Positions 24,561 to 35,885 of a stretch of 64,000 nucleotides of DNA are shown here, piece by piece. The DNA lies in assembly GCF_040802235.1 (NCBI RefSeq), contig NC_133156.1:137561173-137625172 (forward strand), given 5' to 3'. Every line of letters begins with the position of its first letter. Positions within the stretch are counted from its first letter, which is position 1. Both the position numbers and the translations under genes were made by a program. This stretch comes from Manis javanica (lineage: Eukaryota > Chordata > Mammalia > Pholidota > Manidae). Under the pieces are notes generated by a model. It saw nothing but the letters and a program-made list of their open reading frames with translations, made no database searches and was not told where the DNA came from.

Positions 24561-25890
24561 TGACACGGTTCTAAATAGCACACAGCTGAATGTAGATGTC
24601 ATGGAGAATTGTTCCAATTTGGAGGGCAGTAGTTGGAGAATTTGGCTGGATTTTTTCTCAATGTTCATGTCCTTTTATCTGTCATACTATAAAATATTCA
24701 CTAGTCCTCGATTTGCCAGTGGACTGGCTCTGGTTTTGCCCTGAAGTCACACAAACCTTGTGGTGAAAAACAAATGGAAAGAGATTGTTGTGTTTCTGAC
24801 TGTGTACCTTGGCATTCAACAAATCCCGAATTTATTTATTTAACACCCAACTGCTGACATCATTGCCTGAAGCAGTATCAAGCCGGTCTGATCCCAACTT
24901 GTTTGCCTCTCAAAAGTCAACACCGTTCAAATGAATTGTGACAATAAAATACCATATTTATCTACAGCCAAATGTCTGCTCAAATAATTACTTGACGATC
25001 ATCTGAAGTGCCAGGATTTTGGAGATGCACTGAGCTAGAGTTTCAGATACCCTGAGATATTCCTCGTCTTCCTGCGGCTTGCTTTGTGACCTCCAAGAGC
25101 ATGCCCCCGTCGTCATTCTACCTCCCATTTACACTGAGGTTATTTTATCTGACCCTATGTACTTCGCCAAAGGTTGCAAGACTTATCCTGTATTTATGTT
25201 TACCTAATCCGGTCAATTCAGTCAAAATGGTTATGAGCTGTACAGGTCACTACTTAATTAAAACCATACTTGGATCTCTAATATCAATTTGCCATCTTTT
25301 TTTTACTTCAGCTAATGTAATACTTCATGTATCACCATATTAACCATATTGATGAGAGAGGATTATCACCAACTGGACTAACTCTTCAATTTGTAGTTCC
25401 TAACCAGTGCCAACTTAATATCCTCACCGAAGTGGCAGTTTTAAGAAAACGATGTCTTCTTTAAGCAAATAAAACAATTCTCTTCACAAAAAACAAGATT
25501 CTTATTCATACATTTGTACTTAGGCCTCCTCTACTTACGGAAACAAATTCTAGCTCTGTTTTTAGTCACTGTGTGGCTGTCTACCTTCTCAATGTATCAG
25601 ACGGTAGACAGAAGGAACCTTTCAGAAAATTCTCCCCAAACATTAAAAGAGAAACAAGGTAGTAAGAGGCCTTCACTGTCTCACAGCTGAGGGACCCAAC
25701 CCAGTTATCATCACAGCCTGGGCCAAACTCCAAACAAAACATATACTATTATAAGCAACATTTCTCTACAAGAAAAATATTTCCCTTGAAACCTGGTTGC
25801 CGTTGACTTGGTAAAGTATACATCATGAAAGCAGGCAAACAGGCCTCTGATGCACTGAGTCTGTGAAGCTATAACATCCACCTTCCAGCT
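24561..25890. other. Non-coding stretch
   Basis: Nothing recognised up to the solo LTR. Confidence 0.5.
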
Positions 25891-25895
25891 AGAAG

Positions 25896-26305
25896 TATCG
25901 CGTCCTGCCACCTAGGGCGATGGCAGGAGAACGATCACGGAAGGCCTGGTTCGTTAGGAACCTTCGTTAGGAACCTTTATTTCGGTTCGTTAGGAACCTT
26001 CGTTAGGAACCGAAAGGCAAAAGCAAAAAACAACAACCACACCCACTTCCTCCAGGGCAGCAGCTTATATAGCATATCCCAACCAATCAGCTGACTGATC
26101 ACGCGGCAGGTTCAGTCTTACTGGAAACATGTGAAAAGCATGCTATGAGCACGAGCACGGAAATGGGGACAAGCCAATCATGGAGGCTTCCTTATGCGCT
26201 GAGCTGTAGGGCCAGGAAGGGTGGTGTCTAGGAAGCAGGTGCCATCTTTAGGGCGTTGTCCAGCTAGAGTGGGGCTCAGCCTCGGCCATAGGCCGGGCCC
26301 CCACA
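25896..26305 (-). mobile_element. Endogenous retrovirus solo LTR, relatively well preserved
   Basis: Read on the minus strand it begins TGTGGGGGCCCGG and has LTR architecture: CCAAT boxes in inverted orientation (near 26083 and 26172), a TATATAAG box at 26064-26071, and AATAAA at 25976-25981, about 85 bases after the TATA box. The five bases AGAAG flank both sides (25891-25895 and 26306-26310), supporting a 5-bp target duplication. The 3' terminus is TA instead of the usual CA, consistent with one substitution. No gag, pol or env remnant adjoins it, so it is a solo LTR. Higher CpG content than its surroundings suggests it is younger than the MaLR copies. Confidence 0.75.
25949..26013. repeat. 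Four copies of a 13-base module inside the LTR
   Basis: TTCGTTAGGAACC occurs four times as two tandem pairs separated by TTTATTTC. The first copy of each pair is preceded by GG, forming a GGTTC/GAACC inverted repeat with a five-base loop. The polyadenylation signal (minus strand) lies exactly between the two pairs. Confidence 0.9.
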
Positions 26306-26310
26306 AGAAG

Positions 26311-27384
26311 TTCTTTCAGAGACACGATTCCTGTTTCTGACGCCCAGTAATGAATGCTGCGGTGAGGAATGAACATGGAGATGAGTAAGTGTTCAACTTG
26401 CATTAGCCACTGAGCAACTAGGTTCAATAAATTCCCCTTCCTGGGACTTGAAAACTCAAGTTTTCAAGGGAATACATCATTGCTAGTATCCCCAAGACTA
26501 TCAGAAATGCTTTAGTCCTTTGTTTGCAAGTAATAAATAGATGGTTCTAGAAAAAGAAAACACCCATCATTTTGTAAGGAGATGTTTTCATTTATTTCAA
26601 GCCATTCCTTTGTCTGTTCATCTGTCTGTCTGGGCAATAAATTATTTCAGGGAAGAAACTATGTCTTATTTACATAACTAACTAGCTGGCATGCTTTCTA
26701 GTTGCATAATAATTTCTAGAACTGCTATGTTGTTATATTGAATCATTAAGGGGTTAATCATGAAATACATAAGTAAAGTGGGAGGGGAGCCTACTGCTAA
26801 AGGTAATTACCTCCTGACTGAGAATTTTCCACCAAAGTGACCGTGGGCCCACCAAGTCTTTTGTGAAGGGATCCTTTCTCATCTGGTGTAAGGGAAATGG
26901 AGAGGATCTGGGAGATTTGGGCCACTTCTATTTTGCAAAGGCCAGAGTCTTTCTTAAGTCCTGTCACCACGGCAGGCAACTCAGACACATTTTGACCTGT
27001 ATTGGTTTCTCAAGGGAACTGAAATTTCTCAAGGGAATTTCATTGCTTTCCTTGAAATAAAAATAACTGCATTTCCCTAAGTGCAAAAGGATCTGCTAGC
27101 AATCTTTCACTATATGGTTAGGATTCCTGAAGCAGAGGATGTTGCCCACAGAAATGTCTTAAGATACCAACCCACCCCCTTCAGCCACTCTCAGGGTAGC
27201 AGTTGGACCAATCTAAAGGCAGCTCTGGCCATCTGGACCTTCAGAGAATGAGCATAGGCCCATCCCACACCAGGGACCCCAAGAAAGTAGAGAGAGGGAG
27301 AGAAGCTCCTTTGGAGGTGTGCTTTGTTTCTGGAAGATGAACAATTGAATTTTCCAGAAGCTGTGATACAGTAGAAAGAACACT
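26311..27384. other. Non-coding stretch
   Basis: Nothing recognised between the solo LTR and the polypurine tract. Confidence 0.5.
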
Positions 27385-27577
27385 GGGAAAGAAAGAAAGG
27401 AAGAAAGAACAATGGAAGGGAGGGAGGGAATGGGGGGAGGGAAGGAAGGAAGGAAGGAAGGAAGGAAGGAAGGAAGGAAGGAAGGAAGGAAGGAAGGAAG
27501 GAGGGAGGGAGGGAGGGAGGGAGGGAGGGAGAGAGAGAGAGAGGGAAGGAGGGAGGGAAGGAGGGAAGGAAGGAAGG
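27385..27577. repeat. GGAA/GGGA/GAGA polypurine tract
   Basis: About 190 bases are almost purely purine on the plus strand, including roughly fifteen uninterrupted GGAA units (about 27437-27499) followed by GGGA and GA blocks. The long open frames on both strands here, rich in Pro-Ser-Leu-Pro or Lys-Glu-Gly-Arg, are artefacts of the repeat. Confidence 0.95.
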
Positions 27578-27649
27578 TAAAAGGAGGGATGGATATTCAT
27601 AGGTCTGATGCTCATAGAATAAACCCTTGTAAGTAAAGCAAGGCAGGGG

Positions 27650-27775
27650 GTCGATTCCCATTTTACTAATGAAGAAATTGAGCCTCAAAAATCTTGTTTG
27701 ATCCAAATCCCACAAGCAGTAGAGGTGAAACTTGAACCCAAGTCTTTTTGCTGCTTATAATACAGCATCTTTTTT
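27650..27775 (-). mobile_element. MIR SINE
   Basis: CCCATTTTACTAATGAAGAA, ATTGAGCCTCAAAAATC and AACTTGAACCCAAGTC are reversed MIR core; it abuts the GGAA tract. Confidence 0.7.
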
Positions 27776-27837
27776 CCTTTGTTTTCCTCAATTGTGCCTA
27801 CTTAAAATTTCTGAGAAAGGTTTATTTGCACCTGCAT

Positions 27838-28025
27838 GAAATGGCATGGGTACAGGGACATTCACTGCAGCAGTGTCTGTGATCAGAAAGTTTGCAAGTC
27901 CATTAGGAGGAGAATAATTAAATAAATTAAATCCGGTATTACCGAAAAGCATAAGACAGCTCAATATGGTGCAGCATGATCTGTGAGATAGATTGTTAAG
28001 TGTAAAGCAAGTGTGATGCATGTCG
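27838..28025 (+). mobile_element. Old L1 ORF2-tail fragment
   Basis: GGGACATTCACTGCAGCAGT, TAATTAAATAAATTAAATCC, GAGATAGATTGTTAAGTG and AAGCAAGTGTGATGCATG follow the order of the L1 ORF2 tail, strongly diverged. Confidence 0.55.
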
Positions 28026-29429
28026 GCCTGCACATATCAACCCAAGGTCCCCAGGGGTGAGGGCATCTCAATCAAGGGAGGACAGGGTGTAGTGTCTCCA
28101 CAATGTCTGGCTGGAATCCAGTCACTCTTCTGCCCCACCCTTCAGGCCAACCGGGGCTTGGGGCTATGAAAACCCCTCAGTTGTGCTCTAAGAGCAGCTG
28201 TGTGCAGGAGTCTGGCCTCTCCCACCAGGGTGAGAAGCCCTCAACACAGAACTTCTATGTGGGAGGAATCCAAAAAGGGTACATTCCTCCAGGGAGCAGT
28301 TTACTCCGGGTGGAGATACCAGAGAAAAAAAACAAGGACAGAGGACACCTCAGCAAGAAGACCTGGCTGGAGACAGGCAACTCAGAGTGGAAGACAGAGC
28401 AGAGGAAAGTTCATTGCTGGTGTAGATGTGAAGACTCCAGGGTGAGAGTAGAGCGCATGACCGTGTGTCCTCAGCAAACAGTGGCCTCCCTGGGCATGAC
28501 ACCAGACAGGGGCTGCAGGGACTCTGATGCCATGGTCATGGAGAGGATGAGAGGCTCCAGGATTGCCTGGGAGCTGCCGTCTAGGGGATGAGGTGTGTGG
28601 GTTTTCTCCCCTCCCCTCAATTTGTGTGGCTAAACTAGATTTGGCACAAAGGTTATGCCACAAAGACAACACAGAGCTCATAAAAGATCCCAAAATAATA
28701 TCAACCTGAGAATTGTATTACCCAAGGCTTAATTGAAGATCTTGAGGTACAGATCAGAGGTGACAAAAAGAAGCTATTAATAGCAGAGTAACTATGTGAC
28801 TATACCAGTGTTGAATAAAGGCAAGAATTTTGCAAACGGGTTCATATAAGAGACTGACAAATTCATATTTACCAACAGAAGGTGTTGATAGACCAAATCA
28901 AATGGCCAATAAAATGTTTCTCATGACTGATATAATCCATTTTGACTTTCCTATTTCCATGATTTGACAAAAGTGTGTGTTTGTTGTACTGTAGACATGA
29001 ACATAATTACATTTTACTTCATCTGAATTCTATTCCTACCATCCTAAATTTGCCCCAGGCCACATCTTAAATAGTTTAGAGAGATTTACAGCCACTGAGG
29101 AATATTAACTAGAGCTTTTTGTTCTTTTATGGATTCAAGTTTTTTAGAATACTTTATATGTAAGCTTTCTTTCCCCTAATATGCTATTTATAACTAGAAG
29201 TACATATATTCTTTTAGTAAATACATTGCTGTCCAGGGTTATATTATTATAATATGCTATTATTATTATTATAGTATTATTATAGTATAGTTTAGTATAT
29301 ATTATACAAGATTACAATTGCAATTGAGGTGGTGTCTTAATGCACATCTTTGTCCTTAATACATATCTTATCAGATGCAGTACAGGTATGGGGGTGACTC
29401 AGAGATGGGGTGAATTTCAAAGAAAACTA
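28026..29429. other. Non-coding stretch with a GC-richer block at 28040-28620
   Basis: A 162-codon open frame lies at 28103-28591 (plus). Its product has no domain I recognise and no intron or promoter context. The rest is AT-rich, with a TTA-type low-complexity block at 29245-29300. Confidence 0.4.
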
Positions 29430-29700
29430 AGGCTGAGGTGATAGACTCAAATCTATGGGCCAAATTTGCCCCAAATTGTTTTATGTTTGCCCTACACATT
29501 TTAAAATATTGTGTTAAGTGCCATAAAAATTCAGAATTTTCATATAAACATCCAGTTTAGGGGCTTCTTTTGAGAAAAGTTTCTGGCAATTCTGGGCCTG
29601 CATTCACTCAACAAGCAGCCATGCTCAGAGAAGTTTGCCACAGTCCCCATTTGACCCTACATGGCTCCTGAAGGCCAATGAGCTTGCAGTCCCTGAGCTA
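29430..29700. mobile_element. Possible hAT-type remnant
   Basis: AAATCTATGGGCCAAATTTG, GGCAATTCTGGGCCTGCATT and AGAGAAGTTTGCCACAGTCC recall an old hAT (Tip100/Charlie-like) repeat. The ends were not identified. Confidence 0.4.
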
Positions 29701-30194
29701 CAGGATGAAGCAGTGCCAGGGAGCAAGGGATGGTAAGGGACAGAGTAAGAGCTATGATGGGAAGGGAGTGAGGATGAGAGTCACCTTCTATATACTCTAC
29801 ATATACATTGTATAGAGCACATGATTTTACAATTTGATGCAACAGTAGAAGGCTTTGCCTCATGTTAAAGACTGATTGGAGTTTGAATCTGGTGTCTAGA
29901 GACATAAAGAAGAGATGGAGGAGGAGCAGGTAGGTTTTCCTTATAACAGCATAACCAAGGAGAACAAGTGTTTCTCTGGTAAGTGGAGTGAAAATAAACT
30001 GACCTGTTACTACAATGAGCGTAATATAAGCTTTGCTTCGTGCTTTAGTCATCTCGATGCAGATCAGATATTTTACCGTGCACTGTAGCCCAAGGTTGCT
30101 GTCGAGAGTTCTGGAGAAATGTTGGCAGAAATTTCTTAGATTGACTTTTAATTCTTATATGTTTATCATTTCAATATAATATAATTCTTTTCTT

Positions 30195-30337
30195 ATTTTT
30201 TTATTGAGGACTAATTGACACACAACACTATATTTAGTTTTAAGTGTACAACATAATGATTCGATGATCTTAGTGCATATAGCAAACTGATCACCACAGT
30301 AAGTCTAGTTAACATCCATCCCCTTTACATGTTACAG
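30195..30337 (-). mobile_element. L1 3' UTR fragment
   Basis: TTTTTTATTGAGGACTAATTG, AGTGTACAACATAATGATTC and GATCACCACAGTAAGTCTAG are the reverse of the L1 3' end. It is about 140 bases, 5' truncated. Confidence 0.8.
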
Positions 30338-32084
30338 GATTGTTTTTTCCTTGTGATGAAAATTAAACTTATATGTTAATAGAACAAAAAGGAGTTGCCA
30401 TGGCACCACTTGCCCCATGCTTCATGGATATTTCTGACCACTTTTTACAGCTTTTCTGTCTTCTTTCTATGGACTATTACTGCATAATTTGTTCTCCATC
30501 TTTCTCATCATTTCTCTCATTCACAGACTATTGTCTAAGCAAAGGTCCACAGACTTCTGAAGAGCAAGGTCTTCGTAGAAGAAATTTTCCTTGACTTCTG
30601 CTCATGGTTTTCTTTGCATAGTAGAAATTTTCCTTGACTTCTGCTCCTGGTTTTCTTTGGCTTATTTCTGGGTTCACATCTCATGAATTTCCATAAGCGT
30701 GACCCCACACTTAAGACTCCAGATAAGAGGGCTGTGGTAGTACAAATGCAGCCATAAAGTCTACCATTTGGTCTTCACAAAATATGCTGACAGAATTTCA
30801 TTGGTGAAGAAAAACAGACTATATTTCACAAAAAGCTAATTTTCATAGTTAGAAATGTGCATAAGTGTGGCCAAGACAGTGCTTCATTTCTTAACTGTTT
30901 ACAATTTTAACTCCAAATATCTATTTACAAAGGATGTTTCCCCCAGTTTATGAGTGATCCAAAGAAACATATTTTTCTCAAAGGCTAGAAAATGTATGAT
31001 AAAAATAAATTTATCAAGACCAATCCTATTTCCATACTTACTTCTTCTCAGGTTTTATGGGAAGAATGTAAATTTGTTCTTCCAGAAACTACCATTAATA
31101 CAGCAATAATTCTTACATTCTGCTATCTCTGCAAACCAGAGACTCATGGTAGTGATGCCATTCTTCCTGAACTTCCCTGACTGTCAGTCAACCCTTGCCA
31201 CATTCACGGATGCTTCATGATTATGGGCCATTCCCCCAGTGTGTTCATTTTCCACCTACTTATATGCACTTACATGCACATGCAAACACATTCTACAGAC
31301 ATTGTCTCCATTAGTTGTCATCCATCTGTGCACGTGTAAACCTAAAATAATCGAAAGCTCATGTCTGAATCTGCAATGCCTCAGCTCAATTTGTCTTTCT
31401 TCTTTCTATCTCTAATAAATATGGCATATCTAACATACCCTTATCTGAACCCAGTATCTATAAATAATAGCCCCTCCCAAACCATATTAGTACTTCTCTG
31501 GGATTGTTGCCTTTTTAGAGGTCTGATTAACTAGACAAACAGGGCATGGAACTCCAACCATTTTTCCAACAAGGAAAACAGCCTTTGTTTTAAATTATGA
31601 TTCTTTTTTTTCCAGTGAAGACAGGGAATATAACTTAGAATGACTGAAGCGTAATTCCTCCGGGCAATCGTTGAGCAACATCCCTTCTATTCTGGAAGCC
31701 AGACTTTTGACAGATGTAGCTTTCTTGAACACAGATATGAATGCAGAAAGAACTTAAGCATTAGTGTGGAAAAATCCAGGTTATTCAGATAGCATGCCTA
31801 ACATTATATTCATTTAGCCAGCTGCTTGCTGAACAAGCATTAAGCAGGTTTATGCCAAGCACTCATTGTTTCTCTCTTGCAGTAATTCAGACCAGAGAAA
31901 AAAATTACTTTCAAATAACACTGCTATTCAGTCAAACACAAATAAGTCTTTAAGGCTGATTTAAACTAAGACACTAGCCATACATCCACAGAAAGTCAGG
32001 ATATTAGGAACTAGCAGTATAAAACATGTGGATGCTGTCAAATATCCATATGCGATTGAGTTGAAACGAGAAAAAAAAGCAAAA
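30338..32084. other. Non-coding stretch
   Basis: Holds the 43-base tandem duplication; otherwise nothing recognised. Confidence 0.5.
30581..30659. repeat. 43-base tandem duplication, two copies
   Basis: GAAATTTTCCTTGACTTCTG begins at 30581 and again at 30624. About 36 bases match with one substitution (CTCATGG versus CTCCTGG). Confidence 0.9.
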
Positions 32085-32290
32085 AACATGGGCAGTACTT
32101 ACCAAGGGCCTGGCACCACGGACTCCATTCATCCCTATGAGGGCCCCTGGGGTAAAACTCTTATTATCCCCATTTTACTGATGAGGCTTAGGGTAAGTAA
32201 TTCAGCCAGGATTATCAGCAGGTAGAGTCAGAACTATCCTTCAAACCCAGTGAGTGAAACCCCTGTGTCTGTTATCACTCTCACACCATC
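32085..32290 (-). mobile_element. MIR SINE
   Basis: TTACCAAGGGCCTGGCACCA, TATTATCCCCATTTTACTGA and TGAGGCTTAGGGTAAGTAAT are reversed MIR. Confidence 0.75.
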
Positions 32291-35200
32291 TGCTTTCACA
32301 GGCAAGAGAAATAAACCACTTCATTTTACCTGATGATGTGGGTTTTTTGTAAAGATGTTCAAATGTTAAAATATGAGGTGTAGTACCTTTCTTAAACACA
32401 CTTCTGGCCTTATGTCCAAGACCTTATATTTTATATTCAGGCAAGTTTCCGTCCTCTGGCATATAAGCACTTGAGTGGAGTACTTAGGGCAGACAGTCAT
32501 CCCTGCCATGGGACTTAAGGACATCAACTTCCCAAAAATATCTCTTCCCTCCGCTGATTACATTGTCTGAAACAGCACCTCCAGAAAACTGTGGAAATGG
32601 CCAAATATTCACAGTTAAATGTGTCTTCAAATTGATTTCGTCCATCACAGTCATCCCACAGCAGATGGGCACTGAAATGATGGGTGGCGGCCGCAGCACT
32701 GACAGGACATAGAGGGTGTTTTCATGAGCTCCGCCTCACCCTGCCACTGAGGGAGGGAGGCCCACGCAAGAGTTAGAGGGATGGGCAAAAATATGACACA
32801 ACATACAACACTGGGTGAATGTCGTCAACTGCAGCTTCTCGGTCACACACACTCACAGCCTGGGGAGGCGGGCACCACTCCAGGCAGGGAGCACCAGAGT
32901 CCAGAGTGCCTGGGAGCAGAGTGAACACTCAGAGGCTGTGGGAGGCAGGCTTTGTAGTAACAAGGGCTAAGGTGGCTCCCAGAGGATGTGGTGAACTTGT
33001 CTGAACAAATCTGGGGCTGGCAGGGAACTGAAGCCAGCTCCACAGGGATGGGTAGGACAGGGCGTAGTCCCAGGAGAGAGGGGTTAGGGCCTCTGGCCCA
33101 GGGGAACAGAGAGGGAGGGAAACATACCAGCAGGCCATTCAAGACCTTCCCCGTCTCCCTTGGATATCAAAGCAACACATAATATTGGGCCTTAATTCTA
33201 AGCCTCACACCACAGGTGAGCAAATAGGGAAAGGAATGAAGAAGAGAGGGAAGGGAAGAGCAGGGAGTTTAGAGCCTTGGGGCTCAGTGACCATGCACGT
33301 GGTCGTGTTTGACCCTTGGGCTGGAAGCAGCTCCTAGCAAACTAGTGAAGGAGTTTTACCAGCAGGCGGAGTCTGTGCAGAGGAGTAGCAAACGATTTGT
33401 TTCTTCTTAACCACTATTTCGGTGTGAAGTAGCAGTCAGTTAGTAACAGAGCCAGTTAAAATTCTTTGATATTAAGAGAGGACAGTGTAGATTGCATTTG
33501 TCTTTCACTTTTCAACTGATAGTGTCAGGCAGCTTAAGTGCAATAGAAATTATGTTCAAAACAGCACACACAGGTGGTTTCTGTTAAGCATAGGCATAGT
33601 GGGTTCTTATCTTCCATGCAGTGTGATGTCTGCCCTGGAGATTGGCCAGACGATGTGAGGTGGTCCAGAAACCGTCTTAAAATAAAGGGAATCACATAGT
33701 TGATTTTTACGGAAAGTTGTAATACGGTTTTCCATTTTGATAGTAAAATAAAGTTACCTTTTTGAATGAATACATCTCAGTAAAAGTAAGTAAATCAGTG
33801 AACTAATTTGAAGAAAATGTTAAGTAAACAAGTCCAGATGTTATGAGAATGTAGCAAAATTATAAAGTTTGTATGTTAGTAACTGAAAGAAAGCACTGAA
33901 TCAATTAGAGACATTTTGTTTGCATCTATCTGTATGTGTGTATATATATGCATATGTTATATATATTTATTATATTCATGTACATTCTGATCAGTTTCAC
34001 ATCTCTCTAAGTCTGACATAGAAAGGCTTTGTTTTTTAAAAAACTGGAAAGTTTCTAAAGTGTCGGGGGTTTTTTTTGTAGGATAAATTGTCAATTCTTA
34101 ATGATAGTATCAAGATTAAACCTCTATTTCACAAAAAAAAATGTTTTTCCTAATTAAATGAGAATTCACATAGTAGATGATCAAATGTATGTCCTCTATT
34201 GTCATTTCTAGACATCTAACAGTGTATGAAGACAATAAGCTTTATTCCTCATGGTAATAAGAAAGATGTGGCCCATGAGTTGAGGTCTCACCCAGAAATT
34301 AGGCAAAGAATTCATCCCCAGAACTTTCTTTAACACCCTTGCCTCAAAACTTCAGGACATGGCTCTTCACCTGGGTGACAACATCATCAAACTTGACAGA
34401 AGCATCAGGAACATTCACATCCCCGGCACCCCATTTCATCTCAGGATGTTGTTGGTCAGATTCAGATTCACTGTGGTGGGAAGATTAGTCTGGGAGAGGT
34501 GGGCCCCAAAACAGACCTGTTCCTTGACATCAGGAATGCACCTACTCCTGCCAGTTCAGGGATAGGGTCCAGTCTGGCAGCAAGGCCCAGTATGCAGAGA
34601 ATTTGGCAAATTTCAGCAATTCTAGGCAAGTAGTCAGTGTTTGGATGTACTAAGAATAGCAGACTTATCTGTACAGGTAAGACAGGCGGGGATATCCAGG
34701 TAACAGGCAAAACTCAGAAAATGTGGAGCAGCCTCTGCAGATTTTTGAAGCCTTTGTTGGCTGCTGTCTGGGATCCTGCCACTGGCAAACCTGGCGTGGC
34801 ACCAGGACTCCCAGTCTAGAAGAGGACTGACAGGATCTAGGTGGCGTCCCAATTCTGGAGGAACATGGTGTAGAAGGCCATAGGTTCTGGGATGTGCTGC
34901 TGGTCCTCTTACCCTAAGTGTGTCCAAGGGTGGACTGGGCCTCAGGACCCAGGCTACAGGGTGATTGCTAACCTCAAAGGTGAACTACGGCTTCTTTAGT
35001 CCCCTGAGGGCACTGCAGTCAGGAGTTAGTTCTCTGTTCTGGAGGCAAAGATGAATCCCCATGTAAGACTAAGGTCTTCCCAGAGGCAGGTAGAGGAGGA
35101 AGTCAGAGGATGAGAACCCAGCAGGGGCTGTTCCCATAAAGGACAGGGACATTGGGATCTTCCCATTCTAATGAGGGACAACTGTGACTTGTGAGGTCCA

Positions 35201-35719
35201 GTGGTCTAACCTTATAAATTCGGTAGTGCTTCTAAATCTGAATCAGGGCTTCCCGTTCAGGGACAAGAATGACATTTGACTTATTTCCTTTGAGAAGATC
35301 ACTGAGGGATGAAGACTCATTCCCACCAGGAATTCTACAAATCCCCCTTAGGTACAAGCCAAAGTTCAGCAGTCTTAATTTAACCCTATTTCTATGCCAG
35401 TCCTTTGTGAATGTGGGGGCCAAGGTAATGCTGGGAATGATCAACTAGCCTTTGAGAAAAAGAAAAGGAAGACTCTGCAAGTATTTAAAGATACCAAAGC
35501 TGTCATTTAGCTCTCTCTTTCTGGAGGCCAAGCAATATCTGTTCAGCATTTCATGACTTAAGCCTAGCAATCATTCCGATATAAAAAGCAAAGCACAAAC
35601 TCTAGAAATCTGTTTTTAAGTGCCAGACTGGAAGAAATTAGATACATGCCTATGACATACATTTTCAAAATTAAAACAATCTTCAGTTGCAGAGAATAAT
35701 ATGAATTACCTGAAGTTCC
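32291..35719. other. Non-coding stretch with two GC-richer blocks
   Basis: Blocks at 32690-33320 and 34340-35460 are GC-richer than the surroundings and carry overlapping short open frames on both strands. I cannot match either to a gene or a repeat family. Between them is AT-rich sequence. Confidence 0.4.
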
Positions 35720-35885
35720 CTAAGACCTTGCTCCAAGGAAGCATGGACATCTCTGGGAGCTTTAGAAAAATGCAGCCCCTTTACCTCAGTCCAGACCTAC
35801 TGAATCGGAATCTGCAGTTTAACAAGAGCTCCACGTTGATTCATGTGCACATTAAGTTTGAGCAATACTCTAAGATATATACTAG
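35720..35885 (+). mobile_element. MER20-like hAT element
   Basis: GGGAGCTTTAGAAAAATGCA, CAGACCTACTGAATCGGAAT and ACAAGAGCTCCACGTTGATT match the MER20/MER5 pattern. Confidence 0.7.

Noticed and set aside
25949..26013. CRISPR-like direct repeats
   Set aside because: Units are 13 bases without spacers, inside an LTR, in a mammalian genome.
27191..27715. 174- and 124-codon open frames on the minus strand and a 74-codon frame on the plus strand
   Set aside because: They are translations of the GGAA/GGGA polypurine tract and have only repeat composition.
28382..28693. 103-codon minus-strand open frame
   Set aside because: Overlaps the plus-strand frame in the same GC-richer block; no domain recognised.
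29657..30052. 131-codon minus-strand open frame
   Set aside because: No recognisable domain; overlaps the possible hAT remnant and shows hydrophobic chance composition.
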